A stretch of DNA of 6,318 nt, taken from positions 1 through 6,318 of the forward strand of contig SKTL01000302.1 in the NCBI GenBank assembly GCA_007122555.1, in the 5' to 3' direction. Position numbers and translations under genes: made by a program. This document shows positions 1-6,318 of this stretch, piece after piece (positions within the stretch are counted from its first letter, which is position 1; each line of letters begins with the position of its first letter). A model generated the notes under the pieces. It was not told the origin of the DNA. It searched no databases and worked only from the letters and a program-made list of their open reading frames with translations. Origin of the DNA: Thermomicrobiaceae bacterium (GTDB taxonomy: Bacteria > Chloroflexota > Chloroflexia > Thermomicrobiales > Thermomicrobiaceae).

Positions 1-1442
1 ACACCGCGGAGGAGGCTCTGGTGAGATTCGCCGATATCGAGGAATCCCTCGGTGGCGAACACGATCCGGACGAGATCACCGTTTCAGGACGGATCATGAC
101 CGTCCGCGATATGGGACGATCGATCTTCTGCCATTTGCAGGATGGAACCGGCTCGATCCAGTTGTTTCTGCGGCGCAATGATCTCGGCGAGGACCGGCAC
201 GCCTGGTTCAAGCGGATGATCGATATGGGCGACTTCATCGAAGCAACCGGCCAGCTCTTCCGCACCCGAATGGGCGAAATCACTGTTCAGGCGAATAGCT
301 TCACGCTGTTGTCCAAGGCGTTAACCCCGCCGCCCGAAAAATGGCACGGTCTGGCTGATGTGGAGACCCGCTACCGCCAGCGCTATGCCGATCTTATCTC
401 CAACGAAGAGGTGCGCGACATCTTCGTCAAGCGAACGCGGATCGTCCGGGCGATGCGGAGCTTTCTCGATTCCCGCGGATTCATGGAAGTCGAAACCCCG
501 ACACTGCAGCCGCTCTACGGCGGCGCAGCGGCTCGCCCGTTCACCTCCCACTATCACAGTCTCGATCAGACATTCTATCTGCGCATCGCCGACGAACTCT
601 ATCTCAAGCGTCTGATCGTCGGAGGCTTCGAGCGCGTCTACGAGATCTGTAAAGACTTCCGGAACGAGGGCATTGACGGCCGGCATTCTCCCGAGTTTAC
701 GATGATCGAGTTCTACATCGCCTATGCCGATTACAACGATGTGATGGAACTCACCGAGCAGATGATCGTCCATTGCGCCACCGAAGCGCTCGGGACGACA
801 TCGTTCACCTATGCTGGACACGAGATCGATCTCACCCCGCCCTGGCCCAGAGTGACATTGCGCCAGGCATTGCTGGACGCAACCGGGATCGATTACCTCG
901 AAGTCCGCGACCGGATGGAGCTATACAAGGAAGCGAAGCGTCTGGGCGCGGACGTCCATGAAAACGACGTGTGGCCCAGAATTATTGACGAACTGATGAA
1001 GACCTTCGTCCGCCCGACTCTCATCCAGCCTACATTCCTGATCGACTACCCGGTTGCGCTCTCGCCGCTCGCAAAGCGAAGCCCGAACAACCCGAACGTC
1101 GTTGAACGCTTCCAGCCATTCATCGCAGGCGTCGAGGCGGGCAACGCTTTCACGGAGCTCAACGATCCTCTGGACCAGCTGTCCCGCTTCCTTGAGCAAA
1201 CCCGCGATCGCGAAGCCGGCGATGAGGATGCTATGCCGGTCGATGAAGATTATGTCAACGCCTTGATGCACGGAATGCCGCCGACCGGCGGATTCGGCCT
1301 CGGCGTCGATCGACTGGTCATGCTGTTTACCGATCAGCAGAACATCCGTGAGGTAATCCTCTTCCCGCACTTGCGCACCAAACCGGAAGGATTGGGACTC
1401 GCTCACGCCCTTCAGCCATATCTCGACGCCAGCACCGATTAA
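1..1442 (+). CDS. lysS: Lysyl-tRNA synthetase, class II (5' end outside window)
   Basis: The enzyme charges tRNA-Lys with lysine using ATP, in the cytoplasm. Counting from the GTG at 21 as residue 1, an OB-fold anticodon-binding domain spans about residues 18-98 (GRIMTVRDMG, LQDGTGSIQLFLR). The class II catalytic core follows, with motif 1 near 153-163 (GFMEVETPTLQP), motif 2 near 213-230 (FRNEGIDGRHSPEFTMIE) and motif 3 near 423-431 (GGFGLGVDR). The NDPLDQ and PPTGG signatures of LysRS are also present. The GTG at 21 follows a GGAGGAGG run, but I do not take it as the true start. The frame stays open to the left edge and reads TAEEALVRFADI, matching the usual THTAEEL-like stretch just before the OB fold of LysRS. 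The true start therefore probably lies some tens of codons upstream, and the first full codon in the window is at 3. Family members are usually about 490-510 residues. Nothing looks damaged. HSPEFT replaces the commoner HNPEFT, and RIADELYLKRL the commoner RIAPELYLKRL. Confidence 0.96.
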   Translation, partial: TAEEALVRFADIEESLGGEHDPDEITVSGRIMTVRDMGRSIFCHLQDGTGSIQLFLRRNDLGEDRHAWFKRMIDMGDFIEATGQLFRTRMGEITVQANSFTLLSKALTPPPEKWHGLADVETRYRQRYADLISNEEVRDIFVKRTRIVRAMRSFLDSRGFMEVETPTLQPLYGGAAARPFTSHYHSLDQTFYLRIADELYLKRLIVGGFERVYEICKDFRNEGIDGRHSPEFTMIEFYIAYADYNDVMELTEQMIVHCATEALGTTSFTYAGHEIDLTPPWPRVTLRQALLDATGIDYLEVRDRMELYKEAKRLGADVHENDVWPRIIDELMKTFVRPTLIQPTFLIDYPVALSPLAKRSPNNPNVVERFQPFIAGVEAGNAFTELNDPLDQLSRFLEQTRDREAGDEDAMPVDEDYVNALMHGMPPTGGFGLGVDRLVMLFTDQQNIREVILFPHLRTKPEGLGLAHALQPYLDASTD

Positions 1443-1453
1443 CCAACCCGCCT

Positions 1454-1495
1454 GGCCCTGGAACCGGCCCGCAACCGATCCAGGGTCCCCGGTTC
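1454..1495 (+). terminator. Two overlapping inverted repeats after lysS; weak terminator candidate
   Basis: Just after the lysS stop, CCCTGGA (1456-1462) pairs perfectly with TCCAGGG (1479-1485), and can extend to nine pairs with one G-U. A second perfect 7 bp pairing joins GAACCGG (1461-1467) with CCGGTTC (1489-1495). The two stems share bases 1461-1462 and are interleaved, so they would compete or form a pseudoknot-like fold. No run of T follows, so a standard intrinsic terminator is not supported. The element also sits at the boundary where the truncated solute-binding protein begins. Confidence 0.3.
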
Positions 1496-1512
1496 GATAC
1501 ACGCGCCCCTGT

Positions 1513-2892
1513 GTGACGCTGCATCAGTTTCGAAGCCTGAACGAGCTCGGTTCAGCGGTCCGCTGGGGCGTTGACGTCCAGCAGGTCGTTGAACAGGCGG
1601 AAGCGGTCAGCGACACTGAGGTCGTGGTCGACTTCGTTGTTCCGTCGCCGCGTTTCTTCTTCCTGATGACTTACCGATTCGATATCGGTGTCTACATCGT
1701 GCCGAAGCACATCTATGAAGGCGTCGAGTGGGACGTGTATACGGCATTCGATGTTGACGAAGGTCTCCCGGTAACAACGTCTCCATGGCGAGTCGTCTTT
1801 TCCTCACCGGAGCAGAAGATCATCGACCGTCGCGACTCCTGGTGGGCGTATGATCAGGGACTGGTCGATCATCTGCCCGAGATGGAGCGCATCATCTACC
1901 TGCCGTTTGGTGGTGAAGACCAGACAGCGCAGGCCCATCTCACAAACGCGATCGACTTCTCGTCCGGCCTGACGCCAGCGACGATGGAGCTGATCATCGA
2001 TCAGAACCCGGCACTGATCACGCACTCCGGACGTGAATCGCCGTTCGGGTACGTCGACTGGTGGCCGATGGGGCTGTTCCTCAATCACGAATACGAACCG
2101 TGGGAGGAGGTCAATCTGCGCTGGGCGGTAAGTTACTACCTGGATCGTGAGCAGATCGTCGATGTCGCCGAGAGCGGCGCAGGCAGTCTGTTCCCGCTGT
2201 TCATACCCTCCTACCCGGCGCTGGTGCCGTTCGTGGACTACGTGGAAGATCTGCTCGAAGAGTGGAACCCGATCGAGTACAACCCGGAACGCGCCGATGA
2301 GTTCATGATTGAGGCCGGATTCGAGAAAAACGGGGACGGCTGGTGGGAGCGAGACGGCGAAGTCCTTGAGCTCGAGATGATGGGAGCCGCCGGACGGCAA
2401 CTCCTCGGACCGGTTGTCTCCGAGCAACTGCGCCGGGGAGGTATTGACGCCGAGTTTTCCATGCCGCCGGACTGGGGCGATCTCCTCTCCCGCGGAGAGT
2501 TTGAAAGCGGCTTCAATGGCCACGGCGGAAGCGTCAGTGGCGACCCCTACTACAGTCTGCTTCTCTACCAGTCAGCGACGGCGGCAGTGCCCGGCGCGCA
2601 CCAGGTCAACTTCAGCCGCTGGCTGAACGAAGAGTATGACGCGATCGTCGACGAGATGGCCGTCACCTCTCCTGAGGACACGGACGCGCTGATGGATCAG
2701 TTCCGCCGGGCGATGGAAATCTGGTTGCCGGAGCTTCCGGCGGTCATGATCAACGAGTTCTATCACCGGATTCCGATGAACACGACCTACTGGGAGAACT
2801 GGCCGACCGAGGACAACAACTACGTCAACGGCGCCTTCTGGCATCTGACGTTCCAGCTCGTCCTGAACAACCTGCGCGCGGTTCAGGATTAG
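1513..2892 (+). CDS. ABC transporter solute-binding protein, family 5 (peptide type), 5'-truncated remnant, probable pseudogene
   Basis: Full-length relatives are extracytoplasmic receptors that deliver peptides or similar solutes to an ABC importer. The 459 residues match the later part of the SBP_bac_5 fold: DVQQVVEQAEAV, then PSPRFFF, YIVPKHIYEG (61-70), TTSPWRVV (88-95) with SSPEQKIIDRRDSWW, LRWAVSYYLDREQIV (202-216), YNPERADEFMIEAGF (256-270), and the C-terminal lobe ending in a natural-looking LTFQLVLNNLR. Such proteins usually exceed 500-600 residues and begin with a signal peptide or lipobox. Here the first residues (MTLHQFRSLNELG) are not hydrophobic, and the N-terminal segment with the HLRDGVKWSDG-type motif is missing. 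Only 70 bp separate the frame from lysS, too little for the missing 150 or so codons. The GTG at 1513 has no Shine-Dalgarno (CGCGCCCCT upstream), and the frame stays open into the gap. No permease or ATPase gene is adjacent. The frame has no stops, so the deletion may be recent or the junction may be an assembly join. Confidence 0.85.
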   Translation: MTLHQFRSLNELGSAVRWGVDVQQVVEQAEAVSDTEVVVDFVVPSPRFFFLMTYRFDIGVYIVPKHIYEGVEWDVYTAFDVDEGLPVTTSPWRVVFSSPEQKIIDRRDSWWAYDQGLVDHLPEMERIIYLPFGGEDQTAQAHLTNAIDFSSGLTPATMELIIDQNPALITHSGRESPFGYVDWWPMGLFLNHEYEPWEEVNLRWAVSYYLDREQIVDVAESGAGSLFPLFIPSYPALVPFVDYVEDLLEEWNPIEYNPERADEFMIEAGFEKNGDGWWERDGEVLELEMMGAAGRQLLGPVVSEQLRRGGIDAEFSMPPDWGDLLSRGEFESGFNGHGGSVSGDPYYSLLLYQSATAAVPGAHQVNFSRWLNEEYDAIVDEMAVTSPEDTDALMDQFRRAMEIWLPELPAVMINEFYHRIPMNTTYWENWPTEDNNYVNGAFWHLTFQLVLNNLRAVQD

Positions 2893-2918
2893 ATATCAGG
2901 CAACCGTCACGTAGTATT

Positions 2919-2953
2919 CCGGGGCATTCAGGCTCGTCGCCTTTGTGCCCCGG
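2919..2953. terminator. Hairpin between convergent genes, candidate bidirectional terminator
   Basis: A perfect 8 bp inverted repeat, CCGGGGCA (2919-2926) and TGCCCCGG (2946-2953), encloses a smaller AGGC/GCCT stem (2930-2933 with 2939-2942). It lies in the roughly 100 bp gap where the plus-strand solute-binding protein frame and the minus-strand uracil-DNA glycosylase gene run toward each other. That is the expected place for a terminator serving both strands. The flanking T tract is poor (TTCTTCG on the plus strand), so termination efficiency is uncertain. Confidence 0.45.
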
Positions 2954-2994
2954 TTCTTCGCGCCGAGCCGGGAGCGGTCGGTTTCCGGGTAGTG

Positions 2995-3609
2995 TCAGCC
3001 TTGAGATCGGGACACCGCTGCCCGTATATCGTCAAGAACAAGTTGATGCAGAGGCACTGCGCGTTTGGGTTCGTGCGTGCGCATCCTCAACACGTAGGCT
3101 GGCTGCATCGTCCCCATGATCCAGCGCCCGTCGGCTCGCTGAAACCATCTTCCGCGTTGTTGAGTGAGCTGAAAGTCATCGCCGATAAGCGCTGCGGCTG
3201 CTGGGGCGCCGACCGCAAGAATCACCGTTGGATCAACGAATTGCAGCTCAAGATCCATCCAGACCCCGCACGCATCGCGCTCGCGCTTCGTGGCGCTCCG
3301 AATGCGATCTCCTGCCCTGCCGGTTTCCGTTGCGTAACATCGGACGATGTTAGTGATATAGATCTGGCTTCTATCAGTTCCTGCAGCACATAGCAATTCA
3401 TCCAGATAGTCGCCCGCCGGACCTGAGAAGGGCTCTCCTGTTCGGTCATCCCGCTGGCTTGGATACTCGGCGACCAGCATCAAATTCGCTGTGACAGATC
3501 CGGACCCAGCCACCATCCGAGATCGCTGCCGCGCCCGTCTGCATGCCTGGCAAGCCGTCGCTGCAGACCTGACTTCCTCCAGACTTGCATAGAACGGCAT
3601 CTGCATCAT
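2995..3609 (-). CDS. Uracil-DNA glycosylase, family 4-like (SPO1-type), iron-sulphur, with altered active-site motif
   Basis: Members excise uracil from DNA at the start of base-excision repair. The 204 residues show the family 4 layout. C20 and C23 (CQAC) plus C91 and C114 occupy the places of the four Fe-S cluster ligands. VAEYPSQRDDRTGEPFSGPAGDYLDELL (about 46-73) matches the motif usually read as VGEAPGEEEDRTGRPFVGKAG. ITNIVRC (85-91) and a LAVGAPAAAALIG segment (131-143) follow. Two positions are unusual. The GEAPG core reads AEYPS, keeping the Glu at 48. The HPAYLLR motif reads MQPAYVLR (168-175), so Gln169 (codon CAG) replaces the usual His. Activity or substrate range may therefore differ. 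ATGs at 3609, 3606 and 3600 are all possible starts. I prefer 3609 because it overlaps the upstream stop as ATGA and no clear Shine-Dalgarno precedes it, which suggests translational coupling with the membrane protein gene. Length is typical for the family. Confidence 0.87.
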   Translation of the reverse strand: MMQMPFYASLEEVRSAATACQACRRARQRSRMVAGSGSVTANLMLVAEYPSQRDDRTGEPFSGPAGDYLDELLCAAGTDRSQIYITNIVRCYATETGRAGDRIRSATKRERDACGVWMDLELQFVDPTVILAVGAPAAAALIGDDFQLTQQRGRWFQRADGRWIMGTMQPAYVLRMRTHEPKRAVPLHQLVLDDIRAAVSRSQG

Positions 3610-4724
3610 GACGTGTCGTCAATTCGCGGAGTGGTCGAGGTCATGTCTTCGTCTTCCGGAACCTCGATTCGGTTGTAGATATACACGAACACATCGCGAA
3701 GAGCGGCCGCAATCGGAAGTATAACGATCATGCCCCAGAGACCCCAGATCGAGCCGCCAACGACCACGAGGATCATCACGATCGCCGGGTGGACCCGTAC
3801 CGCATGACCGTGAATACGTGGAACCAGGAACGTGCTCTCCAGCTGCTGAATCCCGATAAATGCAATGAGCACGAGTAGAATACGGTCCGGCTCGGTCGCC
3901 AGCGTCACGATGCCAATGATGATGAAGGCGATAATCGGACCAAGAATCGGAACCAGGTTGGTCAGGCCCGCCAGCACCCCGAGGACGAGCGCCGGCTCCA
4001 CACCGATCACCCACATTGCCACGCCGGTCGCCACGCCTACGGTGACGCTGACAAAGATCTGTCCGCGTATGTAGGCGGAGAGCACCCGGTCGATCAGCGT
4101 AATCACGTTTCGAATGTCGTTCTGCCAGTGCCGCGGCCACATGGTGTAGAACCGTTCGGCTCCCGCGCTGCGGTCCTTCAAGACGTAGAACATCCAGAGC
4201 GGGAGCAACGCCAGGCCTGCAGCAAAGCCAATTATTGAGCTCACAGCTCCGAGCGTTACCATCAGCGCCGAACGAACGGCTGACAGAAGCTGCGAGCCAA
4301 GATCGCCCAGCGCCTCTTCAATCTGGTCCTTCCACTGATCGGGGACTTCTTCCTCGTAGTAGGTCATGAGCACGTCAAATTCCCGCTGACTGATCTCCCA
4401 GTAGCGAGGAAGCGCCTCCATGAACTCAACCGTTTCCCGAATCAACGGAGGGATCAAATAGTAACCGGCAGTAATGGCGGCGCTGAGAAACAGCGCGTAG
4501 GTCAGCAGAATCGCGAAGATCCTGCCGAAGCCGGCCAGGATGCCGCGCTTCGGGAAGACGACTTGGAAAAGGCCGATCAGCGGCGTCATCAGGTAGGCAA
4601 CTACGCCGCCGAGCATAAACGGGACGAGGGACTGTCGCCCTTCCCAGAGCACCCATCCAACGACCGCAAGCGCCAGCAGAATCAATATCAGCCGTTTGCG
4701 ATGCGGCGATGAGAGATCAATCAC
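3606..4724 (-). CDS. AI-2E family (PerM/YdiK-like) membrane transporter
   Basis: This is an integral membrane protein of the AI-2E/PerM family (PF01594). Members have been linked to autoinducer-2 export or ion antiport, but substrates are mostly unproven. The 372 residues contain hydrophobic segments near 11-27, 32-53, 66-94, 153-182, 221-241, 245-276, 282-294 and 313-346. A soluble, acidic, helix-rich stretch lies at about 95-150, the usual layout of the family. Family signatures are YIRGQ (218-222), NLVPILGP (256-263) and the LESTFLVPRIHGHAVRVHP stretch (295-313). The C-terminal tail (351-372) is short, acidic and Thr/Ser-rich. The GTG start is supported by the fit of the N-terminal first helix and by GGGGAAG ten bases upstream on the minus strand. 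The stop overlaps the glycosylase start by four bases. No substrate can be assigned from sequence or context. Confidence 0.93.
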   Translation of the reverse strand: MIDLSSPHRKRLILILLALAVVGWVLWEGRQSLVPFMLGGVVAYLMTPLIGLFQVVFPKRGILAGFGRIFAILLTYALFLSAAITAGYYLIPPLIRETVEFMEALPRYWEISQREFDVLMTYYEEEVPDQWKDQIEEALGDLGSQLLSAVRSALMVTLGAVSSIIGFAAGLALLPLWMFYVLKDRSAGAERFYTMWPRHWQNDIRNVITLIDRVLSAYIRGQIFVSVTVGVATGVAMWVIGVEPALVLGVLAGLTNLVPILGPIIAFIIIGIVTLATEPDRILLVLIAFIGIQQLESTFLVPRIHGHAVRVHPAIVMILVVVGGSIWGLWGMIVILPIAAALRDVFVYIYNRIEVPEDEDMTSTTPRIDDTS

Positions 4725-4732
4725 GAATCGCT

Positions 4733-4747
4733 AACTTCCCCGAAGTT
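4733..4747 (-). promoter_or_regulatory. Perfect 6 bp hairpin covering the probable ribosome binding site of the AI-2E gene
   Basis: On the minus strand the sequence reads AACTTC-GGG-GAAGTT, a perfect 6 bp inverted repeat with a 3-base loop, ending eight bases before the GTG start at 4724. The only purine-rich Shine-Dalgarno-like string (GGGGAAG, complement of 4735-4741) lies in its loop and 3' arm. Folding would hide the ribosome site. Alternatively, the DNA palindrome could be a protein-binding site. This rests on sequence geometry only. Confidence 0.35.
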
Positions 4748-4891
4748 TATCGACACCAGGGTCCCGAATTGGCCAGAGCCGGGTATCAGCATATCGCACG
4801 TCGGCTACCCCGGCGCCGTTCGGCGTTCATGTCTCCCCGACAACTGACCAGCAGTTCTTCGTTCTCGCGTTCCGAAAGCACCTGTCCGACG

Positions 4892-6318
4892 CTAGTCCCG
4901 TTGATCGTCGCCTGAATCTGCAACCGGATCACTGTCAGCGTCATCGCTCTCGCCGAACGGCAGGCGTCCGCGCAACCGATCAAACCCGCGTCCAACGAAA
5001 TCGCCAAACTCACCAGCTTCACGAGTAACCACTTCACGGAAATGGGTATTGTGCTGGCCCATTCGCCGGAACTTACGGTAGCGATCCCGCACCAGTTTTT
5101 CCGGCGAGCGCTCAATGATACGGCTCAGTTCCCGCAGCACCATATCTCGCAGCAACGCAGCAGCAAACTCGGGATTCAGGTGGGCGCCGCCTTCCGGCTC
5201 CGGAACAACCACATCGACGACTCCGAGACGTTGACAGTCAGCAGCCGTGATCTTGAGCGATTGAGCAACCTCCGGCGCCCGGGACGCATCACGATACAGG
5301 ATTGCCGCCGCACCCTCCGGGGCGATCACGCTGTAGATAGCGTGATCCTGCATCAGGACTCGATCAGCGACCCCCATCGCCAGCGCGCCGCCGGACCCGC
5401 CTTCGCCAATGATCACCGCGATTGTCGGAACTCCAATAACGCTCATTGTCGCCAGCGATTCCGAAAGCGCAATTGCGATCCCGCGTTCCTCAGCGCCGTC
5501 ACCCAGATATGCCCCTGGCGTATCGACGAATGTAACGACCGGCATCTGCAGTCGGTCCGCCAGTTGCATCAGTCGAATCGCCTTCCGGTAGCCTTCAGGA
5601 AGCGCCTGACCGCCGCGGCGGTTGTTCTGATCGCTTCGCTCGTGACCGATGAACACGACCCCGCGACCGGCGATCTCTCCGAGGCCGCCAACAACAGCCG
5701 GATCGTCGCCGTAGAGACGATCGCCGTGAAGCTCAATGAACTGGGAACTGATCCGGCGAATGTAATCCAGGGTAGTCGGCCGTTCACTATGGCGCGCGAT
5801 CTGCACTGCGTCCCAGGCCGAGCTCAATTCGACCGGATTTACCCCGTCGGTGGCGCGATCCGGCTTGTCGACATCCGAGCGAGCGCTCACCACGCGCAGA
5901 ATGGTCGCGAGCGTATCTCGAAGTCGCGGTCGTGCGACAATGCCGTCGACGAACCCGTGCTCCTGGAGAAACTCCGCCGAGTGGGAGTCAATCGTATCTC
6001 GACCTGACACCTGCTTGACGACGCGCGGACCAGCGAATCCGATCAACGCCTCCGGTTCCGCAAGGATGATGTCTCCCTGGTTGGCGAAGCTGGCGTACAT
6101 TCCGCCGGTGGTCGGATGCGTAAGCACAGAGATATACGGAACGTGGGAATCATGAGCGCGCTTGGCGGCCGCGGTAGTCTTCGCCATCTGCACGAGGCTC
6201 AGCATGCCTTCCTGCATTCGGGCGCCTCCCGAGGCCGCGATAGTGATGATCGGAACCTTCTTGTCGATGGCCCGTTCAAAGGCGAGCGCGACCTTTTCCC
6301 CCACCACTGATCCCATGC
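4892..6318 (-). CDS. accDA: Fused acetyl-CoA carboxylase carboxyltransferase, beta (AccD) plus alpha (AccA) (5' end outside window)
   Basis: The carboxyltransferase moves the carboxyl group from carboxybiotin on the biotin carrier protein to acetyl-CoA, giving malonyl-CoA for fatty-acid synthesis. The frame runs off the right edge. Counting from the ATG at 6316, residues 1-143 are the beta-subunit core (MGSVVGEK, SGGARMQEG at 29-37, GGMYASFANQGD at 71-82, LIGFAGPRVV at 91-100). In AccD that ATG is internal (GGSMGSVVGEK), so the start and the zinc-finger region lie outside the window. After a polar linker (about 144-165) comes the alpha subunit: AWDAVQIARHSERPTTLDYI, GGQALPEGYRKAIRLMQLADR, VDTPGAYLGDGAEERG (264-279), GEGGSGGALAMGVADRV (304-320) and PEPEGGAHLNPE (372-383). 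The helical N-terminus of about 50 residues seen in separate AccA proteins is absent. After YRKFRRMG, where AccA normally ends, there is a tail of about 55 residues finishing in an Asp-rich stretch. The catalytic glycine loops of both halves look intact. Fused forms are known in some bacteria. Confidence 0.95.
   Translation of the reverse strand, partial: MGSVVGEKVALAFERAIDKKVPIITIAASGGARMQEGMLSLVQMAKTTAAAKRAHDSHVPYISVLTHPTTGGMYASFANQGDIILAEPEALIGFAGPRVVKQVSGRDTIDSHSAEFLQEHGFVDGIVARPRLRDTLATILRVVSARSDVDKPDRATDGVNPVELSSAWDAVQIARHSERPTTLDYIRRISSQFIELHGDRLYGDDPAVVGGLGEIAGRGVVFIGHERSDQNNRRGGQALPEGYRKAIRLMQLADRLQMPVVTFVDTPGAYLGDGAEERGIAIALSESLATMSVIGVPTIAVIIGEGGSGGALAMGVADRVLMQDHAIYSVIAPEGAAAILYRDASRAPEVAQSLKITAADCQRLGVVDVVVPEPEGGAHLNPEFAAALLRDMVLRELSRIIERSPEKLVRDRYRKFRRMGQHNTHFREVVTREAGEFGDFVGRGFDRLRGRLPFGESDDADSDPVADSGDDQRD

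Noticed and set aside
8..23. GGAGGAGG followed by GTG at 21, looking like a ribosome site and start codon for lysS.
   Set aside because: The frame continues open to the edge and encodes TAEEAL, matching conserved LysRS sequence upstream of the OB fold. The purine run is coding sequence (Glu-Glu).
1202..1211. CGCGATCGCG palindrome (HIP1-like octamer) inside lysS.
   Set aside because: It is a single copy within conserved coding sequence, with no recurrence pattern to suggest a functional site.
1484..1500. GGTCCCCGGTTCGATAC resembles the variable loop and T arm of a tRNA.
   Set aside because: The 3' half of the T stem does not pair (CACGC instead of CCGGG), and no D arm, anticodon arm or acceptor stem can be found around it.
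1804..2523. A 239-codon open frame on the minus strand within the solute-binding protein gene.
   Set aside because: It is a shadow of the recognised plus-strand frame and has no recognisable domain or start signal.
2992..3393. A 133-codon plus-strand frame opposite the glycosylase gene.
   Set aside because: It is antisense to a recognised gene, shows no protein family features and has no ribosome site.
4746..4774. GATAAA on the minus strand as a possible -10 box for the AI-2E gene.
   Set aside because: No acceptable -35 hexamer lies 16-18 bases upstream, and a single loose hexamer is not enough to call a promoter.
4812..4827. GGCGCCGTTCGGCGTT hairpin as a possible terminator of accDA.
   Set aside because: Only about four stable pairs form on the minus-strand RNA, and no U run follows.
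5042..6007. A 321-codon open frame on the plus strand opposite accDA.
   Set aside because: It is antisense to a clearly recognised coding region, its product resembles no family, and its composition is that expected of a shadow frame in GC-rich DNA.

Overview
The window carries five protein-coding regions in two converging blocks, with two of the genes cut by the window ends. Base composition is moderately GC-rich, start codons include GTG, and a fused AccD-AccA carboxyltransferase lies near a peptide-type ABC solute-binding protein. This fits a bacterium of the Chloroflexota, perhaps Thermomicrobia-like. The placement is an inference from gene content and family resemblance, not a computed result.

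Plus strand, left to right: the 3' part of lysS (class II lysyl-tRNA synthetase, 5' end outside the window), then a 70 bp gap with two overlapping inverted repeats. Next comes a 459-codon reading frame for the C-terminal two thirds of a family 5 (peptide/oligopeptide) ABC transporter solute-binding protein. It has no signal peptide, no N-terminal lobe, no visible ribosome binding site and no permease or ATPase genes beside it, so it is most likely a 5'-deleted remnant. A convergent gap of about 100 bp with a strong hairpin separates the two blocks.

Minus strand, in transcription order (right to left): a fused acetyl-CoA carboxylase carboxyltransferase beta-alpha subunit (accD-accA, 5' end outside the window), a 167 bp gap, an AI-2E/PerM family membrane protein, and a family 4-like uracil-DNA glycosylase. 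The start codon of the glycosylase overlaps the stop codon of the membrane protein by four bases (ATGA). The membrane protein and the glycosylase are almost certainly co-transcribed. Whether accDA is in the same transcript is open.

The genes are mainly housekeeping: translation (lysS), fatty-acid synthesis (accDA), DNA repair (glycosylase) and membrane transport. I see no CRISPR array, phage, insertion sequence, RNA gene or defence cassette, and no convincing new multi-gene system. The points most worth checking are the glycosylase with a glutamine in place of the usual motif histidine, the truncated solute-binding protein directly behind lysS, the AccD-AccA fusion, and a hairpin covering the likely ribosome binding site of the membrane protein gene.
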